Shown: positions 41,118-51,597 of the stretch, piece after piece | Numbering within the stretch: the stretch's first letter is position 1 | Layout: every line of letters begins with the position of its first letter | Source of the DNA: Phycicoccus endophyticus | GTDB taxonomy: Bacteria; Actinomycetota; Actinomycetes; Actinomycetales; Dermatophilaceae | Reading direction: 5' to 3' | Length of the DNA: 64,000 nucleotides | Assembly: GCF_011326735.1 (NCBI RefSeq) | Contig: NZ_JAANCN010000004.1 | Span: forward strand, 167,608-231,607 | Position numbers and translations under genes: made by a program | The notes under the pieces: generated by a model | Told to the model about the DNA's origin: nothing | The model's input: the letters and a program-made list of their open reading frames with translations, nothing else | Database searches by the model: none

Positions 41118-42050
41118 TCAGGCGGCCCTCGTCCGGCGCTCGTGGCCGCGCCGCACCTGGTCCATGAAGCGCTCGGGCTCCAGGCGCAGGCCGAGCACCG
41201 GCAGCCGCAGGACGAGGTCGCTGCCGAGGGCGAGCTCGTTCTGGCGCAGCGCGTCGTCGACCGGCCCGAGCGCCAGCGCGTGGTGGCCACCGTCGACCTC
41301 GACGACGAGCCCGGCGTCCTCCCAGGCGGCGTCGAGGTAGACGCGCCCGCCGGCGACGATGCGCACGCGCTGGCGGGTCGGCGGCGGGATGCCGTACCGG
41401 TGGCACCACCGGCCGAGGTCGAGCTCCCCGAGGGAGTGCGCGCCGTCGCAGACGTCGGCCACGACCTGCTGGACCAGCCGCCGACGCCGGTGCGGGCCGT
41501 GAGCGCCCGCGGCGGCGAGGAGCCGGCCCGGGGGCACGAGCCGCTGCTGCACCGCCAGGCAGACCACGAGCGCCGCCTGCCGGTCGCTGGCCGCCCACAG
41601 CGCGCCGCGGACGGTGGCCTGCTCCGGACGGGTGCGCGGGATGCCGGCGCCCATGACCGGGCCGAGGTCGCGGCGCTGGCGCACCCGCACGCCGGGCGGC
41701 CGGTGGACCCGGTTGTTCGTGCGGATGGCGACGTCGATGCGGCCCGCGGCGAACCCGGTGAGGCCGGCGGCCTGCAGCGCGCTGACGCCGTCGAGCACCG
41801 CGCCGGCCCCGGTCTCCCAGACCGCCTGCCACCAGCGCGCCTCCTGGCCGGGTGCGCCCGTGCCGAGGAGCACCGTGTGCCGCCCGAGGCGGCTCCAGCG
41901 CCCCGCCGCGAGCTCGGAGCGCACGTCGGCCCGGGAGACCCCGACCGCCCGCAGGTCGGCGCGGTGGGCCACGCCCCCGTGCCGGGCGGCGACCTCGCCC
42001 GCGCGGACGGCCCGTTCGCCGCGCGTCAGCCGGCGGGTGCGCTGCTCCAT
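41118..42050 (-). CDS. AbiEi/DUF559-like protein (winged-helix antitoxin N-terminus plus nuclease-like C-terminus)
   Basis: 310 residues. N-terminal part (HRADLRAVGVSRADVRSELAAGRWSRLGRHTVLL) resembles the AbiEi antitoxin winged helix. The C-terminal part (VYLDAAWEDAGLVVEVDGGHHAL ... RQNELALGSDLVLRLPV) has the D...E-x-D-G-x-x-H pattern of very-short-patch-repair/DUF559 nuclease folds. Such genes are scattered in many copies through actinobacterial genomes and have no known partner toxin. No toxin gene lies beside it. Hairpin repeats sit on both sides. Function unknown; a defence or mobile role is possible. Confidence 0.7.
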   Translation of the reverse strand: MEQRTRRLTRGERAVRAGEVAARHGGVAHRADLRAVGVSRADVRSELAAGRWSRLGRHTVLLGTGAPGQEARWWQAVWETGAGAVLDGVSALQAAGLTGFAAGRIDVAIRTNNRVHRPPGVRVRQRRDLGPVMGAGIPRTRPEQATVRGALWAASDRQAALVVCLAVQQRLVPPGRLLAAAGAHGPHRRRRLVQQVVADVCDGAHSLGELDLGRWCHRYGIPPPTRQRVRIVAGGRVYLDAAWEDAGLVVEVDGGHHALALGPVDDALRQNELALGSDLVLRLPVLGLRLEPERFMDQVRRGHERRTRAA

Positions 42051-42112
42051 GCCGGCCAGCCTGCCGAGATCGGGCGGGACGCCGGGCGCGTCATCCACAG
42101 CCGGTGCCGGTC

Positions 42113-42150
42113 TCCTGCCGAGCGCGCGGCAGGACACCCGCCCGGCAGGA
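42113..42150. repeat. Hairpin repeat, copy 2 (between divergent genes)
   Basis: TCCTGCC (42113-42119), GAGCGCGC, GGCAGGA (42128-42134), followed by a further GGCAGGA at 42144-42150. The arm and GAGCG loop start match the hairpin at 41034-41079. It lies between divergent starts, so it is not a terminator. Confidence 0.6.
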
Positions 42151-42182
42151 CGCGACGACGGCCGCCCGCGCCCGCGCAGCGG

Positions 42183-42188
42183 TAGCGT
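42183..42188 (+). promoter_or_regulatory. -10 box of luciferase-like gene (leaderless)
   Basis: TAGCGT, then 6 bases to ATG 42195. Confidence 0.5.
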
Positions 42189-42194
42189 CACGGG

Positions 42195-43049
42195 ATGCGC
42201 TACGCAGCGGTCCTGCCGTGGGCCTCGGAGCGGGAGTTCGTCGAGCTCGCCGGCGTCGCCGAGGACGCCGGCTGGGACATGGTGCTCACGTGGGAGGCCG
42301 TCTGGGCCCAGGACGCCTGGGCCACGCTGGCCGCCGCGGCGGTCGCCACCGAGCGCATCCGGCTCGGCACGCTGCTCACCCCGGTCTCGCGCTACCGGCC
42401 CTGGGACCTCGCGAGCCGCGTCGGCTCCGTCGACCGGCTCTCCGGCGGGCGGGTGACCCTCGGCGTCGGCCTCGGGGCGCTGCACGAGAACTGGCTGGCG
42501 TTCGAGCCGGACGAGGGACGCGCGGTGCGGGCCGCCAAGGTCGACGAGGGGCTGGCGGTCTACGCGGGGCTGCTCGGTGGCCAGCCGTTCGAGTTCGCCG
42601 GTGAGCACTGGAGCGCCCGGCCGGTCGAGATGCTGGCGCCGCCGCCGCCCGTCCAGCGGCCGCACCCGCCGGTGTGGTGCGTCGGCGCGCTCGTCCCCGG
42701 TGCCCGGCGGCAGCGCTCGCTCGAGCGGGCCGCGCGGTGGCAGGGGGTGCTCCCGGCGGTCGCCGGGGGGACGGTCGAGAGCCCCGGTTCGCGCCTGACG
42801 CCGGCGACGCTGCGTGCGGTGGTCGAGCACGTCGCCGGGCTGCGGGCCGAGGCCGGGCTGACGATGGCGGGCTACGACGTCGTCGTCGAGGGCGACAGCC
42901 ACGGCGGGTTCGCCGACGTCCGGCCCCCGACCGAGCCCTGGCGCCAGGCCGGGGCGACGTGGTGGGTCGAGTCCTGGTGGGACCTGCCCGACTCCGACGA
43001 GGGCCGGGCCGAGCTCCGCCGCAGGCTGGAGCTCGGCCCGGTGCGTTGA
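42195..43049 (+). CDS. Luciferase-like (LLM class) flavin- or F420-dependent oxidoreductase
   Basis: 284 residues of the bacterial luciferase TIM barrel: ELAGVAEDAGWDMVLTWE, ATERIRLGTLLTPVSRYRPWDLA, and RLSGGRVTLGVGLGA, which is typical of the F420/FMN group. Substrate unknown. It stands alone between the AbiEi-like gene and rho and ends 10 bases from the rho stop (convergent). Confidence 0.88.
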   Translation: MRYAAVLPWASEREFVELAGVAEDAGWDMVLTWEAVWAQDAWATLAAAAVATERIRLGTLLTPVSRYRPWDLASRVGSVDRLSGGRVTLGVGLGALHENWLAFEPDEGRAVRAAKVDEGLAVYAGLLGGQPFEFAGEHWSARPVEMLAPPPPVQRPHPPVWCVGALVPGARRQRSLERAARWQGVLPAVAGGTVESPGSRLTPATLRAVVEHVAGLRAEAGLTMAGYDVVVEGDSHGGFADVRPPTEPWRQAGATWWVESWWDLPDSDEGRAELRRRLELGPVR

Positions 43050-43059
43050 GCGCTCGGGC

Positions 43060-44880
43060 TCAGGCGTCGTCCTCGTCGTCGAGCTTGATCGAGCTCGTCT
43101 GCTGCACCTGCATGAGGAACTCGTAGTTGTTCTTCGTCTTGCGCAGCCGGTCGAGGAGCAGCTCGATGCCCTGCTGGCTGTCGAGCGCGGCGAGCACACG
43201 CCGCAGCTTCCACATGATCTTCAGCTCGTCGGGCGCCAGGAGGATCTCCTCGCGGCGGGTGCCCGAGTTGTTGACGTCGACCGCCGGGAAGATGCGCCGG
43301 TTGGCCAGCTGCCGGTCGAGCTTGAGCTCCATGTTGCCGGTGCCCTTGAACTCCTCGAAGATCACCTCGTCCATGCGCGAGCCGGTCTCGACGAGCGCGG
43401 TGGCGAGGATGGTCAGCGAGCCGCCGTTCTCGATGTTGCGGGCGGCGCCGAAGAACTTCTTCGGGGGGTAGAGCGCGGCCGAGTCGACACCACCGGAGAG
43501 GATGCGCCCGCTCGCCGGGGCGGCGAGGTTGTAGGCGCGCCCGAGCTTGGTGATCGAGTCGAGGAGCACGACGACGTCGTGGCCCATCTCGACGAGACGC
43601 TTGGCCCGCTCGATGGCCAGTTCGGCGACCGTCGTGTGGTCGTCGGCGGGGCGGTCGAAGGTCGAGGAGATGACCTCGCCCTTGACGGCCCGCTGCATGT
43701 CGGTGACCTCCTCGGGACGCTCGTCGACGAGGACGACCATGAGGTGGCACTCGGGGTTGTTCGTCGTGATGGCGTTGGCGATGGCCTGCATGACCATCGT
43801 CTTGCCCGCCTTGGCCGGCGCGACGATGAGCCCGCGCTGACCCTTGCCGATCGGCGCGACGAGGTCGATGATCCGGGTCGTCACGAGGTTCTGCTCGGTC
43901 TCCAGACGCAGGCGCTGCTGCGGGTAGAGCGGCGTGAGCTTGGTGAACTCGGGCCGGCGCCGGGCCTCGTCGGGTGCCATGGCGTTGACCGTCTCGAGCC
44001 GGGCGAGCGGCGTGTACTTCTGGCGGTTGTTACGGGAGCCGACGGTCTGCTGCTGGGGCTCCTCGCCGTCGCGCGGCGCCTTGATCGAGCCGGTGACGGC
44101 GTCGCCCTTGCGCAGCCCGTGCCGCTTGACGAGCTGCATCGGCACGTAGATGTCGCTGCTGCCCGGCAGGTAGCCCGTGGTGCGCACGAAGGCGTAGCTG
44201 TCGAGGATGTCGAGGATGCCGGCGACGGGCACGAGGACGTCGTCCTCGTGGACCTGCAGCTCGCCCTCGTTCTGGCCGCCGTCCTGCTGGTTCTGGCGGC
44301 GCTTGTCGCGGTTGCGGCCCCGGTTGCGGCGGCGCCGGCCGCGGCCGCTGCCGTCCTCGTCGTCGCGGTGCTGCTGGTCCTGCGGGCGGCCGCCCTGCTG
44401 GTCGCGGTTTCCGCGCTGGTCGTTCTTGCCCTGGCCGCGGTCCTGGTTCTGGTCGCGGTCCTGGTTCTGGTCGCGGCCCCCCTGGCGCTCACGGCCCTGC
44501 TCGCGGCCGTTCTGCTCGCGCTCACGGCCGTTGTGCTCACGGTCGCGGCGCTGCTCGGGCTCGCGCTCGGCGGGGTGCCCGGTGGCCGGGGCGCCCTGGT
44601 CGCTCTCGGCGGCCCGGCCCTGGTGACCGTTCTCGCCCTGGGGGGCGGCGGCGACCTCGCGCTCCTCGCGGGCCGGGCGGCTCTGCGCGGCGGGGCCGCT
44701 CTCGCCGTTCTGGCGGGCGCGGATGGCCGAGACGAGGTCGCCCTTGCGCATCTTGGCGGTGCCACTGATGCCCATGCTCGACGCGAGCCCCTGGAGCTCG
44801 GCGAGCCGCATCGCGGACAGGGCGCCGGAGCGCCGCTGGGCCGTGGCGGGTGCCGCCTCGAGGCTGGTGGTGTCTGTCAC
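43060..44880 (-). CDS. rho: Transcription termination factor Rho
   Basis: 606 residues. N-terminal Rho domain (LAELQGLASSMGISGTAKMRKGDLVSAI), a long actinobacterial insert of N/Q/R/D-rich low complexity at about 105-195, RNA-binding cold-shock-like domain (GILDILDSYAFVRTTGYLPG), then ATPase: Walker A APAKAGKT, VVLVDERPEEVTDM, VVLLDSITKLGRAYN. The insert contains a direct DNA repeat near 44437-44480 coding for DQNQDR units. GTG 44880 with AAGGAT upstream; convergent to the LLM gene. Confidence 0.97.
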   Translation of the reverse strand: MTDTTSLEAAPATAQRRSGALSAMRLAELQGLASSMGISGTAKMRKGDLVSAIRARQNGESGPAAQSRPAREEREVAAAPQGENGHQGRAAESDQGAPATGHPAEREPEQRRDREHNGREREQNGREQGRERQGGRDQNQDRDQNQDRGQGKNDQRGNRDQQGGRPQDQQHRDDEDGSGRGRRRRNRGRNRDKRRQNQQDGGQNEGELQVHEDDVLVPVAGILDILDSYAFVRTTGYLPGSSDIYVPMQLVKRHGLRKGDAVTGSIKAPRDGEEPQQQTVGSRNNRQKYTPLARLETVNAMAPDEARRRPEFTKLTPLYPQQRLRLETEQNLVTTRIIDLVAPIGKGQRGLIVAPAKAGKTMVMQAIANAITTNNPECHLMVVLVDERPEEVTDMQRAVKGEVISSTFDRPADDHTTVAELAIERAKRLVEMGHDVVVLLDSITKLGRAYNLAAPASGRILSGGVDSAALYPPKKFFGAARNIENGGSLTILATALVETGSRMDEVIFEEFKGTGNMELKLDRQLANRRIFPAVDVNNSGTRREEILLAPDELKIMWKLRRVLAALDSQQGIELLLDRLRKTKNNYEFLMQVQQTSSIKLDDEDDA

Positions 44881-45100
44881 GAAGGATCCTTCCCCTCGCT
44901 CGTGGACCGGCGTCAGAGGCCGGTCTGGTGGAAGAGACCACGCCCGGGCGGGCGGCCACGGCGGACCGCGTGCTGTGCCCCGAAGGCGTGGGAGGCGATT
45001 CGCTGCAGGCAACGGGCGGAGCCCGGCATCGGCTGCGAACGCGTCACCACCGTACCACCGTGCCGGCGCGAGGTCCGCATCGACGCGGAGAACGTGCCGG

Positions 45101-46048
45101 TCACCCGGTGGCGAGGACGCGCAGGACGGCGCCGTGCTCGGGGATGCCCGGGGCCAGGACGCGCCACCCCGACGGCGCGTGGGCGCGGACCGCGTCGACC
45201 CGCGGGCGTGGCGTGAGGACGAGGACAGAGGGCCCGGCGCCGGAGATGGCCGCGGCGTGTCCCGCCGCCCGCAGGCGGTCCACGAGCGCCATCGACTCGG
45301 GGTAGGAGCCTCGGCGGGCCTCCTGGTGCAGCCAGTCGCGGGTGGCCTCGAGCAGGTGCTGCGGCGCGGCGCCGACGGCGTACGCGAGCAGCGCCGCGCG
45401 CGCGGAGTTCGCGGCGGCGTCGGCGAGGCGCACCTGCTGGGGCAGCACGGAGCGGGCCCGCGCGGTGGACAGCTGGGACGGCGGGGCGAAGACGACCGGC
45501 TCGAGGTCGGCGTGCACCGGGAGGCGGACGGTGCTGGCCGCGCCGGTGGGGTCGGTCCAGGAGAGCGTGACGCCCCCGTAGACGCTCGCCGAGGCGTTGT
45601 CCGGGTGGCCCTCGAGCCGGGCGGCGAGGGCGCTCGCGGCGTCGAGGTCGACCACGCCGGGGTCGCCCTGGGCGGTGCTGGCCAGGCCGAGGGCGGCGAC
45701 GATGCCGGTGACGATCGCCGTGGCCGACGAGCCCATCCCCCGCCCGTGCGGGACGGCGTTGTGGCACTCGAGGCGCAGCCCGCCCGGCACGTCCACCCCG
45801 ACCTCGGCCCAGGCGGCGCGCATCGCCCGCAGGACGAGGTGGCTCTCGTCGAGGGGCACGGCACCGGCGCCCTCCCCCTCGACCGTGACGACGAGGCCGG
45901 GCTCGGGGGTCACGGTGACCCGGCAGCGGTCCCACACCCCGAGGGCGCAGCCGACGGAGTCGAACCCCGGGCCGAGGTTGGCGCTGCTCGCCGGCACCTC
46001 GACCTCGACGGCGGCGCCGGGGCGCAGCACCGCCTCGACCTCACCCAT
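45101..46048 (-). CDS. thrB: Homoserine kinase
   Basis: 315 residues, GHMP kinase. ATP-binding [15 protein letters not shown]-terminal [16 protein letters not shown], and C-terminal [11 protein letters not shown]. Phosphorylates homoserine for threonine synthase. Start overlaps thrC stop by 8 bases. Confidence 0.96.
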   Translation of the reverse strand: MGEVEAVLRPGAAVEVEVPASSANLGPGFDSVGCALGVWDRCRVTVTPEPGLVVTVEGEGAGAVPLDESHLVLRAMRAAWAEVGVDVPGGLRLECHNAVPHGRGMGSSATAIVTGIVAALGLASTAQGDPGVVDLDAASALAARLEGHPDNASASVYGGVTLSWTDPTGAASTVRLPVHADLEPVVFAPPSQLSTARARSVLPQQVRLADAAANSARAALLAYAVGAAPQHLLEATRDWLHQEARRGSYPESMALVDRLRAAGHAAAISGAGPSVLVLTPRPRVDAVRAHAPSGWRVLAPGIPEHGAVLRVLATG

Positions 46049-47144
46049 CGAGACCGAGCGCCGCGGCGACCGAGTAGGCGTCGACGGGCACCCGGACCGG
46101 CTCGACGTCACCGCCGTCGGCGGTGCGCAGCGCCCACTGTGGGTCCTTGAGGCCGTGGCCGGTCACGGTGCACACGACCGTGGCGCCGGACGGCACCCGG
46201 CCGGCGCGGTGCATCTTGACCAGACCGGCGATGCTGGCCGCCGACCCGGGCTCGACGAAGACGCCCTCGGTCGAGGAGAGCAGGCGGTGCGCCTCGAGGA
46301 TCTCCTCGTCGGTGACCGAGTCGATCAGGCCCCCGGACTCGTCGCGGGCAGCCTCCGCCTGACGCCACGACGCGGGGTTGCCGATCCGGATGGCGGTGGC
46401 GACCGTCTCGGGCTCGTCGACGGGGTGACCGAGGACGATGGGGGCCGCGCCCGCGGCCTGGAACCCCCACATCGCGGGGCGCCGTGTGGCGAGCGGTGCC
46501 AGCACCTCGCCACCGACTCCCGGTGTGGGCGAGGCGTACTCGCAGTAGCCGCGCCAGTAGGCGGTGATGTTGCCGGCGTTGCCGACGGGCAGCACGTGGA
46601 TGTCGGGAGCGTCGCCGAGGGCGTCGACGACCTCGAACGCGGCGGTCTTCTGCCCCTCGATCCGGGCGGGGTTGACCGAGTTGACGAGCTCGACGGGGTA
46701 GGACTCGGCGAGCTTGCGGGCCACGGTGAGGCAGTCGTCGAAGTTGCCCTCGACCTGCAGCAGGGTGGCGCCGTGGGCGATCGCCTGGCTCAGCTTGCCC
46801 ATGGCGATCTTGCCGTCGGGCACGAGGACGGCACAGGTCATCCCGGCCTTGACGGCGTAGGCCGCGGCGCTGGCGCTCGTGTTGCCGGTGCTGGCGCAGA
46901 TGACGGCTCGGGCTCCGGCGCGCTTGGCGGCGGAGATCGCCGCGGTCATCCCCCGGTCCTTGAACGAGGCCGTGGGGTTCAGCCCTTCGTACTTGACGTA
47001 CACGGAGGCACCGGTGAGCTCGGAGAGGTGCTCGCACGGGATGAGCGGGGTGCCGCCCTCGAGCAGGGTGACGACCGGCGCCCCCTCGAGGCTGGGGAGC
47101 CGCTCGGCGTACTCGCGGATCACGCCTCGCCACTGCTGGGCCAC
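46041..47144 (-). CDS. thrC: Threonine synthase
   Basis: 367 residues, PLP enzyme. PLP Lys in [11 protein letters not shown], phosphate loop [11 protein letters not shown]. Converts O-phosphohomoserine to threonine. GTG 47144 has AAGGAG upstream; it starts 2 bases after the hom stop. Confidence 0.96.
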   Translation of the reverse strand: MAQQWRGVIREYAERLPSLEGAPVVTLLEGGTPLIPCEHLSELTGASVYVKYEGLNPTASFKDRGMTAAISAAKRAGARAVICASTGNTSASAAAYAVKAGMTCAVLVPDGKIAMGKLSQAIAHGATLLQVEGNFDDCLTVARKLAESYPVELVNSVNPARIEGQKTAAFEVVDALGDAPDIHVLPVGNAGNITAYWRGYCEYASPTPGVGGEVLAPLATRRPAMWGFQAAGAAPIVLGHPVDEPETVATAIRIGNPASWRQAEAARDESGGLIDSVTDEEILEAHRLLSSTEGVFVEPGSAASIAGLVKMHRAGRVPSGATVVCTVTGHGLKDPQWALRTADGGDVEPVRVPVDAYSVAAALGLDG

Positions 47145-47146
47145 GG

Positions 47147-48460
47147 TCAGGCTCCTTCCACGCGCATGACGGAGACGACGTCGTCGACCGACTCGAGCGC
47201 GGCGAGGTCCTCGACGGTGGCCGAGAGCGCCGCGTCGGTGGCGCGGTGGGTGACGACGATGAGCCGGGCGCGGCCGTCGTCCTCGGGGCCGGCCTGCTGG
47301 CGGACGGTCTCGATGGACACCCCCTGCTCGGCGAAGACGGCCGCGACCTGGGCGAGCACGCCCGGGCGGTCGGCAACGTCGAGGCTGATGTGGTAGCGGG
47401 TGACCGCCTGGCCGAGGTCGACGACGGGCAGGTCGGCGTAGGCCGACTCCCCCGGCCCGTGACCGCCGGAGACCCGCTGCCGGGCGACGGCGACGAGGTC
47501 GCCGAGGACGGCCGAGGCGGTGGGGTCGCCCCCGGCGCCGCGCCCGTAGAACATCAGCTCGCCCGCGGCCTCGGCCTCGACGAAGACGGCGTTGAACGCC
47601 TCGCGGACGCTGGCCAGGGGGTGCGAGCGCGGCACCATCGCGGGGTGCACCCGCACGCTCACGGCGTCGGACCCACTGGCGGTGACCCGCTCGCAGATGG
47701 CGAGCAGCTTGACGACGCAGTCGTTCTCGCGCGCGGCGCGGATGTCGGCCGCACTGACCTCGGTGATGCCCTCGCGGTGGACGTGGGCCGAGGACACCCG
47801 GGTGTGGAAGGCCAGGCTGGCGAGGATGGCCGCCTTGGCCGCGGCGTCGAAGCCCTCGACGTCGGCGGTGGGATCGGCCTCGGCGTAGCCGAGCGCCTGG
47901 GCCTCCTCGACGGTCTCGGCGAAGCCGGCACCGGAGACGTCCATCTTGTCGAGGACGAAGTTGGTCGTGCCGTTGACGATGCCCATGACCCGCCGGACGC
48001 GGTCGCCGGCGAGCGACTCGCGCACCGGGCGCAGGATGGGGATGGCGCCGGCGACGGCGGCCTCGTAGTAGAGGTCGACACCGTTGCGTGCGGCGGCCTC
48101 GAACAGCGTCGGGCCGTCCTCGGCGACGAGGGCCTTGTTCGCGGAGACGACGCCGGCGCCGTGCTCCATGGCGCGCAGGATGAGCCCACGGGCGGGGTCG
48201 ATGCCGCCGATGACCTCGACGACGACGTCGGCGCGGGTCACGAGCTCCTCGGCGTCGGCGGTGAACAGCGACGGGTCGACGGGCACGTCGGGCCGCGGCC
48301 GCTGGGGGCGGCGCACGGCGATGCCGACGAGCTCGAGGGGGGCGCCGACCCGGGCGGCGAGGTCGTCGGCGTGCTCGGTGAGCAGCCGCGCGACGGAGGA
48401 CCCGACGACGCCGCATCCGAGGAGGGCGACGCGCACGGGGGCTCCGGGTTCGTGGGCCAT
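47147..48460 (-). CDS. hom: Homoserine dehydrogenase
   Basis: 437 residues. NAD(P)-binding [17 protein letters not shown], substrate region [19 protein letters not shown], and a C-terminal ACT domain ([27 protein letters not shown]) that allows threonine feedback. ATG 48460 begins near the Rossmann fold; a GTG at 48493 that overlaps the lysA stop is an alternative adding 11 residues. Confidence 0.95.
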   Translation of the reverse strand: MAHEPGAPVRVALLGCGVVGSSVARLLTEHADDLAARVGAPLELVGIAVRRPQRPRPDVPVDPSLFTADAEELVTRADVVVEVIGGIDPARGLILRAMEHGAGVVSANKALVAEDGPTLFEAAARNGVDLYYEAAVAGAIPILRPVRESLAGDRVRRVMGIVNGTTNFVLDKMDVSGAGFAETVEEAQALGYAEADPTADVEGFDAAAKAAILASLAFHTRVSSAHVHREGITEVSAADIRAARENDCVVKLLAICERVTASGSDAVSVRVHPAMVPRSHPLASVREAFNAVFVEAEAAGELMFYGRGAGGDPTASAVLGDLVAVARQRVSGGHGPGESAYADLPVVDLGQAVTRYHISLDVADRPGVLAQVAAVFAEQGVSIETVRQQAGPEDDGRARLIVVTHRATDAALSATVEDLAALESVDDVVSVMRVEGA

Positions 48461-48489
48461 GGGGGGCGGGGTCTCCTGGTGGGTCGGGC

Positions 48490-49926
48490 TCACGCGTCGG
48501 CGACGTCGAGGGCGAGCAGGTCGTCGATCGTCTCACGGCGGACGATGACGCGGCTCTCACCCTCCCGGACGGCGACGACCGGCGGCCGCGGGGTGTGGTT
48601 GTACTGGCTGGACAGGCTGCGGCAGTAGGCGCCGGTGCCGGGGACCGCGACGAGGTCGCCGGGGCGCACGTCGGCCGGCAGGTACTCGTCGAGGACGACG
48701 ATGTCGCCGCTCTCGCAGTGCCGCCCGACGACCCGGGCGAGGGTGGGCTCGGCGCTCGAGCTGCGGTTGGCGAGGGTGCAGGAGTAGTCGGCCTCGTAGA
48801 GGGCGGGGCGGGCGTTGTCGCTCATGCCGCCGTCGACCGAGACGTAGGTGCGGCCGTGCCCGCCGCCGAGGTCGACGTGCTTGACGGTGCCGACCTCGTA
48901 GAGGGTGAACGTCGTCGGGCCGACGATGGCGCGGCCGGGCTCGACGGAGACCCGCGGGGCCGGGTGGCCGGCGCCCGCGCCGGCGGCGAGCTCGCGCTCG
49001 ACGATCTCGGCGAGCGAACGGGCGAGTTCGCGCGGGGGCAGCGGGGTGTGCTGCGAGGTGTACGCGACGCCGTAGCCGCCGCCGAGGTCGAGCTCGGGCA
49101 GGGCGATCCCGTGCTCGGTGGCCACGGCGGCGTGCAGCCCGGCGAGCCGGTGGACCGCCGCCTCGAAGCCGGCGGTGTCGAAGATCTGGGAGCCGATGTG
49201 GCTGTGCAGGCCGCGCAGGTCGACGGCCTCGGGGTGGGCGGCGAGCCGGGCCACGGCGGCCATCGCCTGGCCGCCGGCGAGGCTGAAGCCGAACTTCTGG
49301 TCCTCGTGGCCGGTGGCGATGAACTCGTGGGTGTGTGCCTCGACGCCGACGGTGACCCGGACCATGACGGGGGCCCGGACCCCGAGCTCGGTCGCCAGGG
49401 CGATGACCCGCTCGATCTCGTCGAAGGAGTCGACGACGATTCGGCCGACTCCGTACTCGAGGGCCTCGCGCAGCTCGGGGACGGTCTTGTTGTTGCCGTG
49501 GAAGGCGACCCGCTCGGCGGGGAAGCCGACGCGGCGGGCCACGGCGAGCTCGCCGCCGGTGCACACGTCGAGACAGAGGCCCTCCTGCTGGACCCAGCGC
49601 GCGACCGCGGTGCACAGGAAGGCCTTGCCGGCGTAGTACACGTCGGCGCCGCCGAGGTGGGCGAAGGCGGAGGCGAAGGAGTCGCGGAAGTCGCGTGCGC
49701 GGGAGCGGAAGTCGTCCTCGTCCATGACGTAGGCGGCCGTGCCGTGCCGCTCGGCGAGCGCGCAGACGTCGACGCCGGCGACGGTGAGGCGGCCACGGTC
49801 GTCCCGGCCGACCGAGGCGGGCCACAGCTGCGGGAGCAGCTCCATGACGTCGCTCGGGTAGGGCAGGTAGAGCGGGGGGCCGCCGTAGCCCTCGGCGTGC
49901 AGGGCACCGGCCTCGTGGGCGCGCAC
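48490..49926 (-). CDS. lysA: Diaminopimelate decarboxylase
   Basis: 478 residues, last step of lysine synthesis. PLP Lys in [34 protein letters not shown] and the CESGD motif of the active-site Cys. An N-terminal 45-residue extension carries no clear motif. Start GTG 49926, 11 bases after argS. Confidence 0.96.
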   Translation of the reverse strand: MRAHEAGALHAEGYGGPPLYLPYPSDVMELLPQLWPASVGRDDRGRLTVAGVDVCALAERHGTAAYVMDEDDFRSRARDFRDSFASAFAHLGGADVYYAGKAFLCTAVARWVQQEGLCLDVCTGGELAVARRVGFPAERVAFHGNNKTVPELREALEYGVGRIVVDSFDEIERVIALATELGVRAPVMVRVTVGVEAHTHEFIATGHEDQKFGFSLAGGQAMAAVARLAAHPEAVDLRGLHSHIGSQIFDTAGFEAAVHRLAGLHAAVATEHGIALPELDLGGGYGVAYTSQHTPLPPRELARSLAEIVERELAAGAGAGHPAPRVSVEPGRAIVGPTTFTLYEVGTVKHVDLGGGHGRTYVSVDGGMSDNARPALYEADYSCTLANRSSSAEPTLARVVGRHCESGDIVVLDEYLPADVRPGDLVAVPGTGAYCRSLSSQYNHTPRPPVVAVREGESRVIVRRETIDDLLALDVADA

Positions 49927-49937
49927 GGGTCAGCCCC

Positions 49938-51584
49938 TCACATCCGCTCGGGCGCCGAGACGCCGAGCAGGTCGAGACCGTTGGCGAGCACCTGACGGGT
50001 GGCCTCGCCGAGCCACAGCCGCGTCCGGTGCAGGTCGGTGACCTCCTCCTGCGCGTTCTGCGGCCGCACGCGGCAGGTGTCGTACCACTTGTGGAAGCGG
50101 GCGGCGAGACCCTCGAGGTAGCGCGCGACGCGGTGCGGCTCGCGCAGGTGCGCGGCCTGGGCGACGACCCGGGGGAAGTCGCCGAGTGCGGCGAGCAGGG
50201 CGGCCTCGGTGGGGTCGGTGAGCAGGCCGGCGTCGAAGCCGTCGGCGCGGTGCACGCCGTCCTCGGCGGCGAGCCGGGCGAGGTTGGCGGTGCGCGCGTG
50301 GGCGTACTGCACGTAGAAGACCGGGTTGTCGTTGGTCTGCTTGCGCAGCTCCTCCCCCTCGAGGGAGAGCGGGCTGTCGGCGGGGTAGCGCGCGAGGGAG
50401 TAGCGGATGGCGTCGGTGCCGATCCAGCGGATGAGGTCGCGCAGCTCGATGATGTTGCCGGCGCGCTTGGACAGCCGGGCGCCGCCGAGGTTGACGAGCT
50501 GGCCGATGCGCACCTCGATGTTGTGCTCGGGGTCGTCGCCGGCGCAGGCGGCGATCGCCTTGAGCCGGTTGATGTAGCCGTGGTGGTCGGCGCCGAGGAG
50601 GTAGATCTTCTGCTCGAAGCCGCGGTCCTTCTTGCTCAGGTAGTAGGCGGCGTCGGCGGCGAAGTACGTCGGGACGCCGTCGGCGCGCACGAGGACGCGG
50701 TCCTTGTCGTCGCCGAAGGTGGTGGTGCGCAGCCAGACCGCGCCGTCAGCGTCGTAGACGTGGCCCTGCTCGCGCAGGCGGGCGACGGCCTGCCCGACGG
50801 CGCCGCCGTCGTGGAGGGAGCGCTCGGAGAACCAGACGTCGAAGCGCACCCCGAAGTCGGCGAGGGTGTCCTTGATGTCCTGCAGCTGGGCGGCGTAGGC
50901 GAGCTCGCGGGCGACGGCGACGGCCTCGTCGTGGGGCAGGTCGGTCAGGTCGGGGCGGGCGGCCAGCGCGGTGGCGGCGAGGTCGTCGATGTAGGCGCCC
51001 GGGTAGCCGCCCTCGGGGGTGGGCCGCCCCGCGGCGCGGGCGAGCACGGACTCGGCGAACTTGTCCATCTGGGCGCCGGCGTCGTTGATGTAGTACTCGC
51101 TCGTCACCTCGGCGCCGGAGGCGAGCAGGAGGCGGGCCATCGAGTCGCCGAGCGCGGCCCAGCGGGTGTGCCCGATGTGGAGGGGGCCGGTGGGGTTGGC
51201 GGAGATGAACTCGACGTTGATGACGTGCCCGGCCTCGGCGTCGTTGCGGCCGTACTCGGCGCCGGTCTCGACGATGGTGCGGGCGAGCTCGCCGGCGGAG
51301 GCGGCCTCGAGGGTGATGTTGAGGAAGCCGGGCCCGGCGACGTCGACGGTCTTGACCCCGGCGAGGTCGGCGAGCCGCCCGGCGAGCAGCGTGGCGACCT
51401 CGCGCGGGGGCCGGCCCGCCGGCTTGGCCAGCTGGAGGGCGACGTTGGTCGACCAGTCCCCGTGGTCGCGGTTCCTCGGGCGCTCCACGCGGACCTCGTC
51501 GGGGACGGCGACCAGGAGGTCACCGGAGTCGACGACGGACTGGAGGGCAGCGCGGATCGCGGCCGAGAGCTCTTCGGGGGTCAC
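49938..51584 (-). CDS. argS: Arginyl-tRNA synthetase
   Basis: 548 residues, class I. N-terminal Add-1 domain, HIGHTR signature, KMSKS equivalent LSKRAGNI, and a DALR anticodon-binding end (RVARYLEGLAARFHKWYDTCRV). GTG 51584 is 7 bases after TAGACT. Heads the argS-lysA-hom-thrC-thrB run. Confidence 0.97.
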   Translation of the reverse strand: MTPEELSAAIRAALQSVVDSGDLLVAVPDEVRVERPRNRDHGDWSTNVALQLAKPAGRPPREVATLLAGRLADLAGVKTVDVAGPGFLNITLEAASAGELARTIVETGAEYGRNDAEAGHVINVEFISANPTGPLHIGHTRWAALGDSMARLLLASGAEVTSEYYINDAGAQMDKFAESVLARAAGRPTPEGGYPGAYIDDLAATALAARPDLTDLPHDEAVAVARELAYAAQLQDIKDTLADFGVRFDVWFSERSLHDGGAVGQAVARLREQGHVYDADGAVWLRTTTFGDDKDRVLVRADGVPTYFAADAAYYLSKKDRGFEQKIYLLGADHHGYINRLKAIAACAGDDPEHNIEVRIGQLVNLGGARLSKRAGNIIELRDLIRWIGTDAIRYSLARYPADSPLSLEGEELRKQTNDNPVFYVQYAHARTANLARLAAEDGVHRADGFDAGLLTDPTEAALLAALGDFPRVVAQAAHLREPHRVARYLEGLAARFHKWYDTCRVRPQNAQEEVTDLHRTRLWLGEATRQVLANGLDLLGVSAPERM

Positions 51585-51591
51585 CCGGCAA

Positions 51592-51597
51592 AGTCTA
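51592..51597 (-). promoter_or_regulatory. -10 box of argS (leaderless)
   Basis: TAGACT, 7 bases before GTG 51584, lying over the 3' end of the response regulator gene. Confidence 0.5.
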
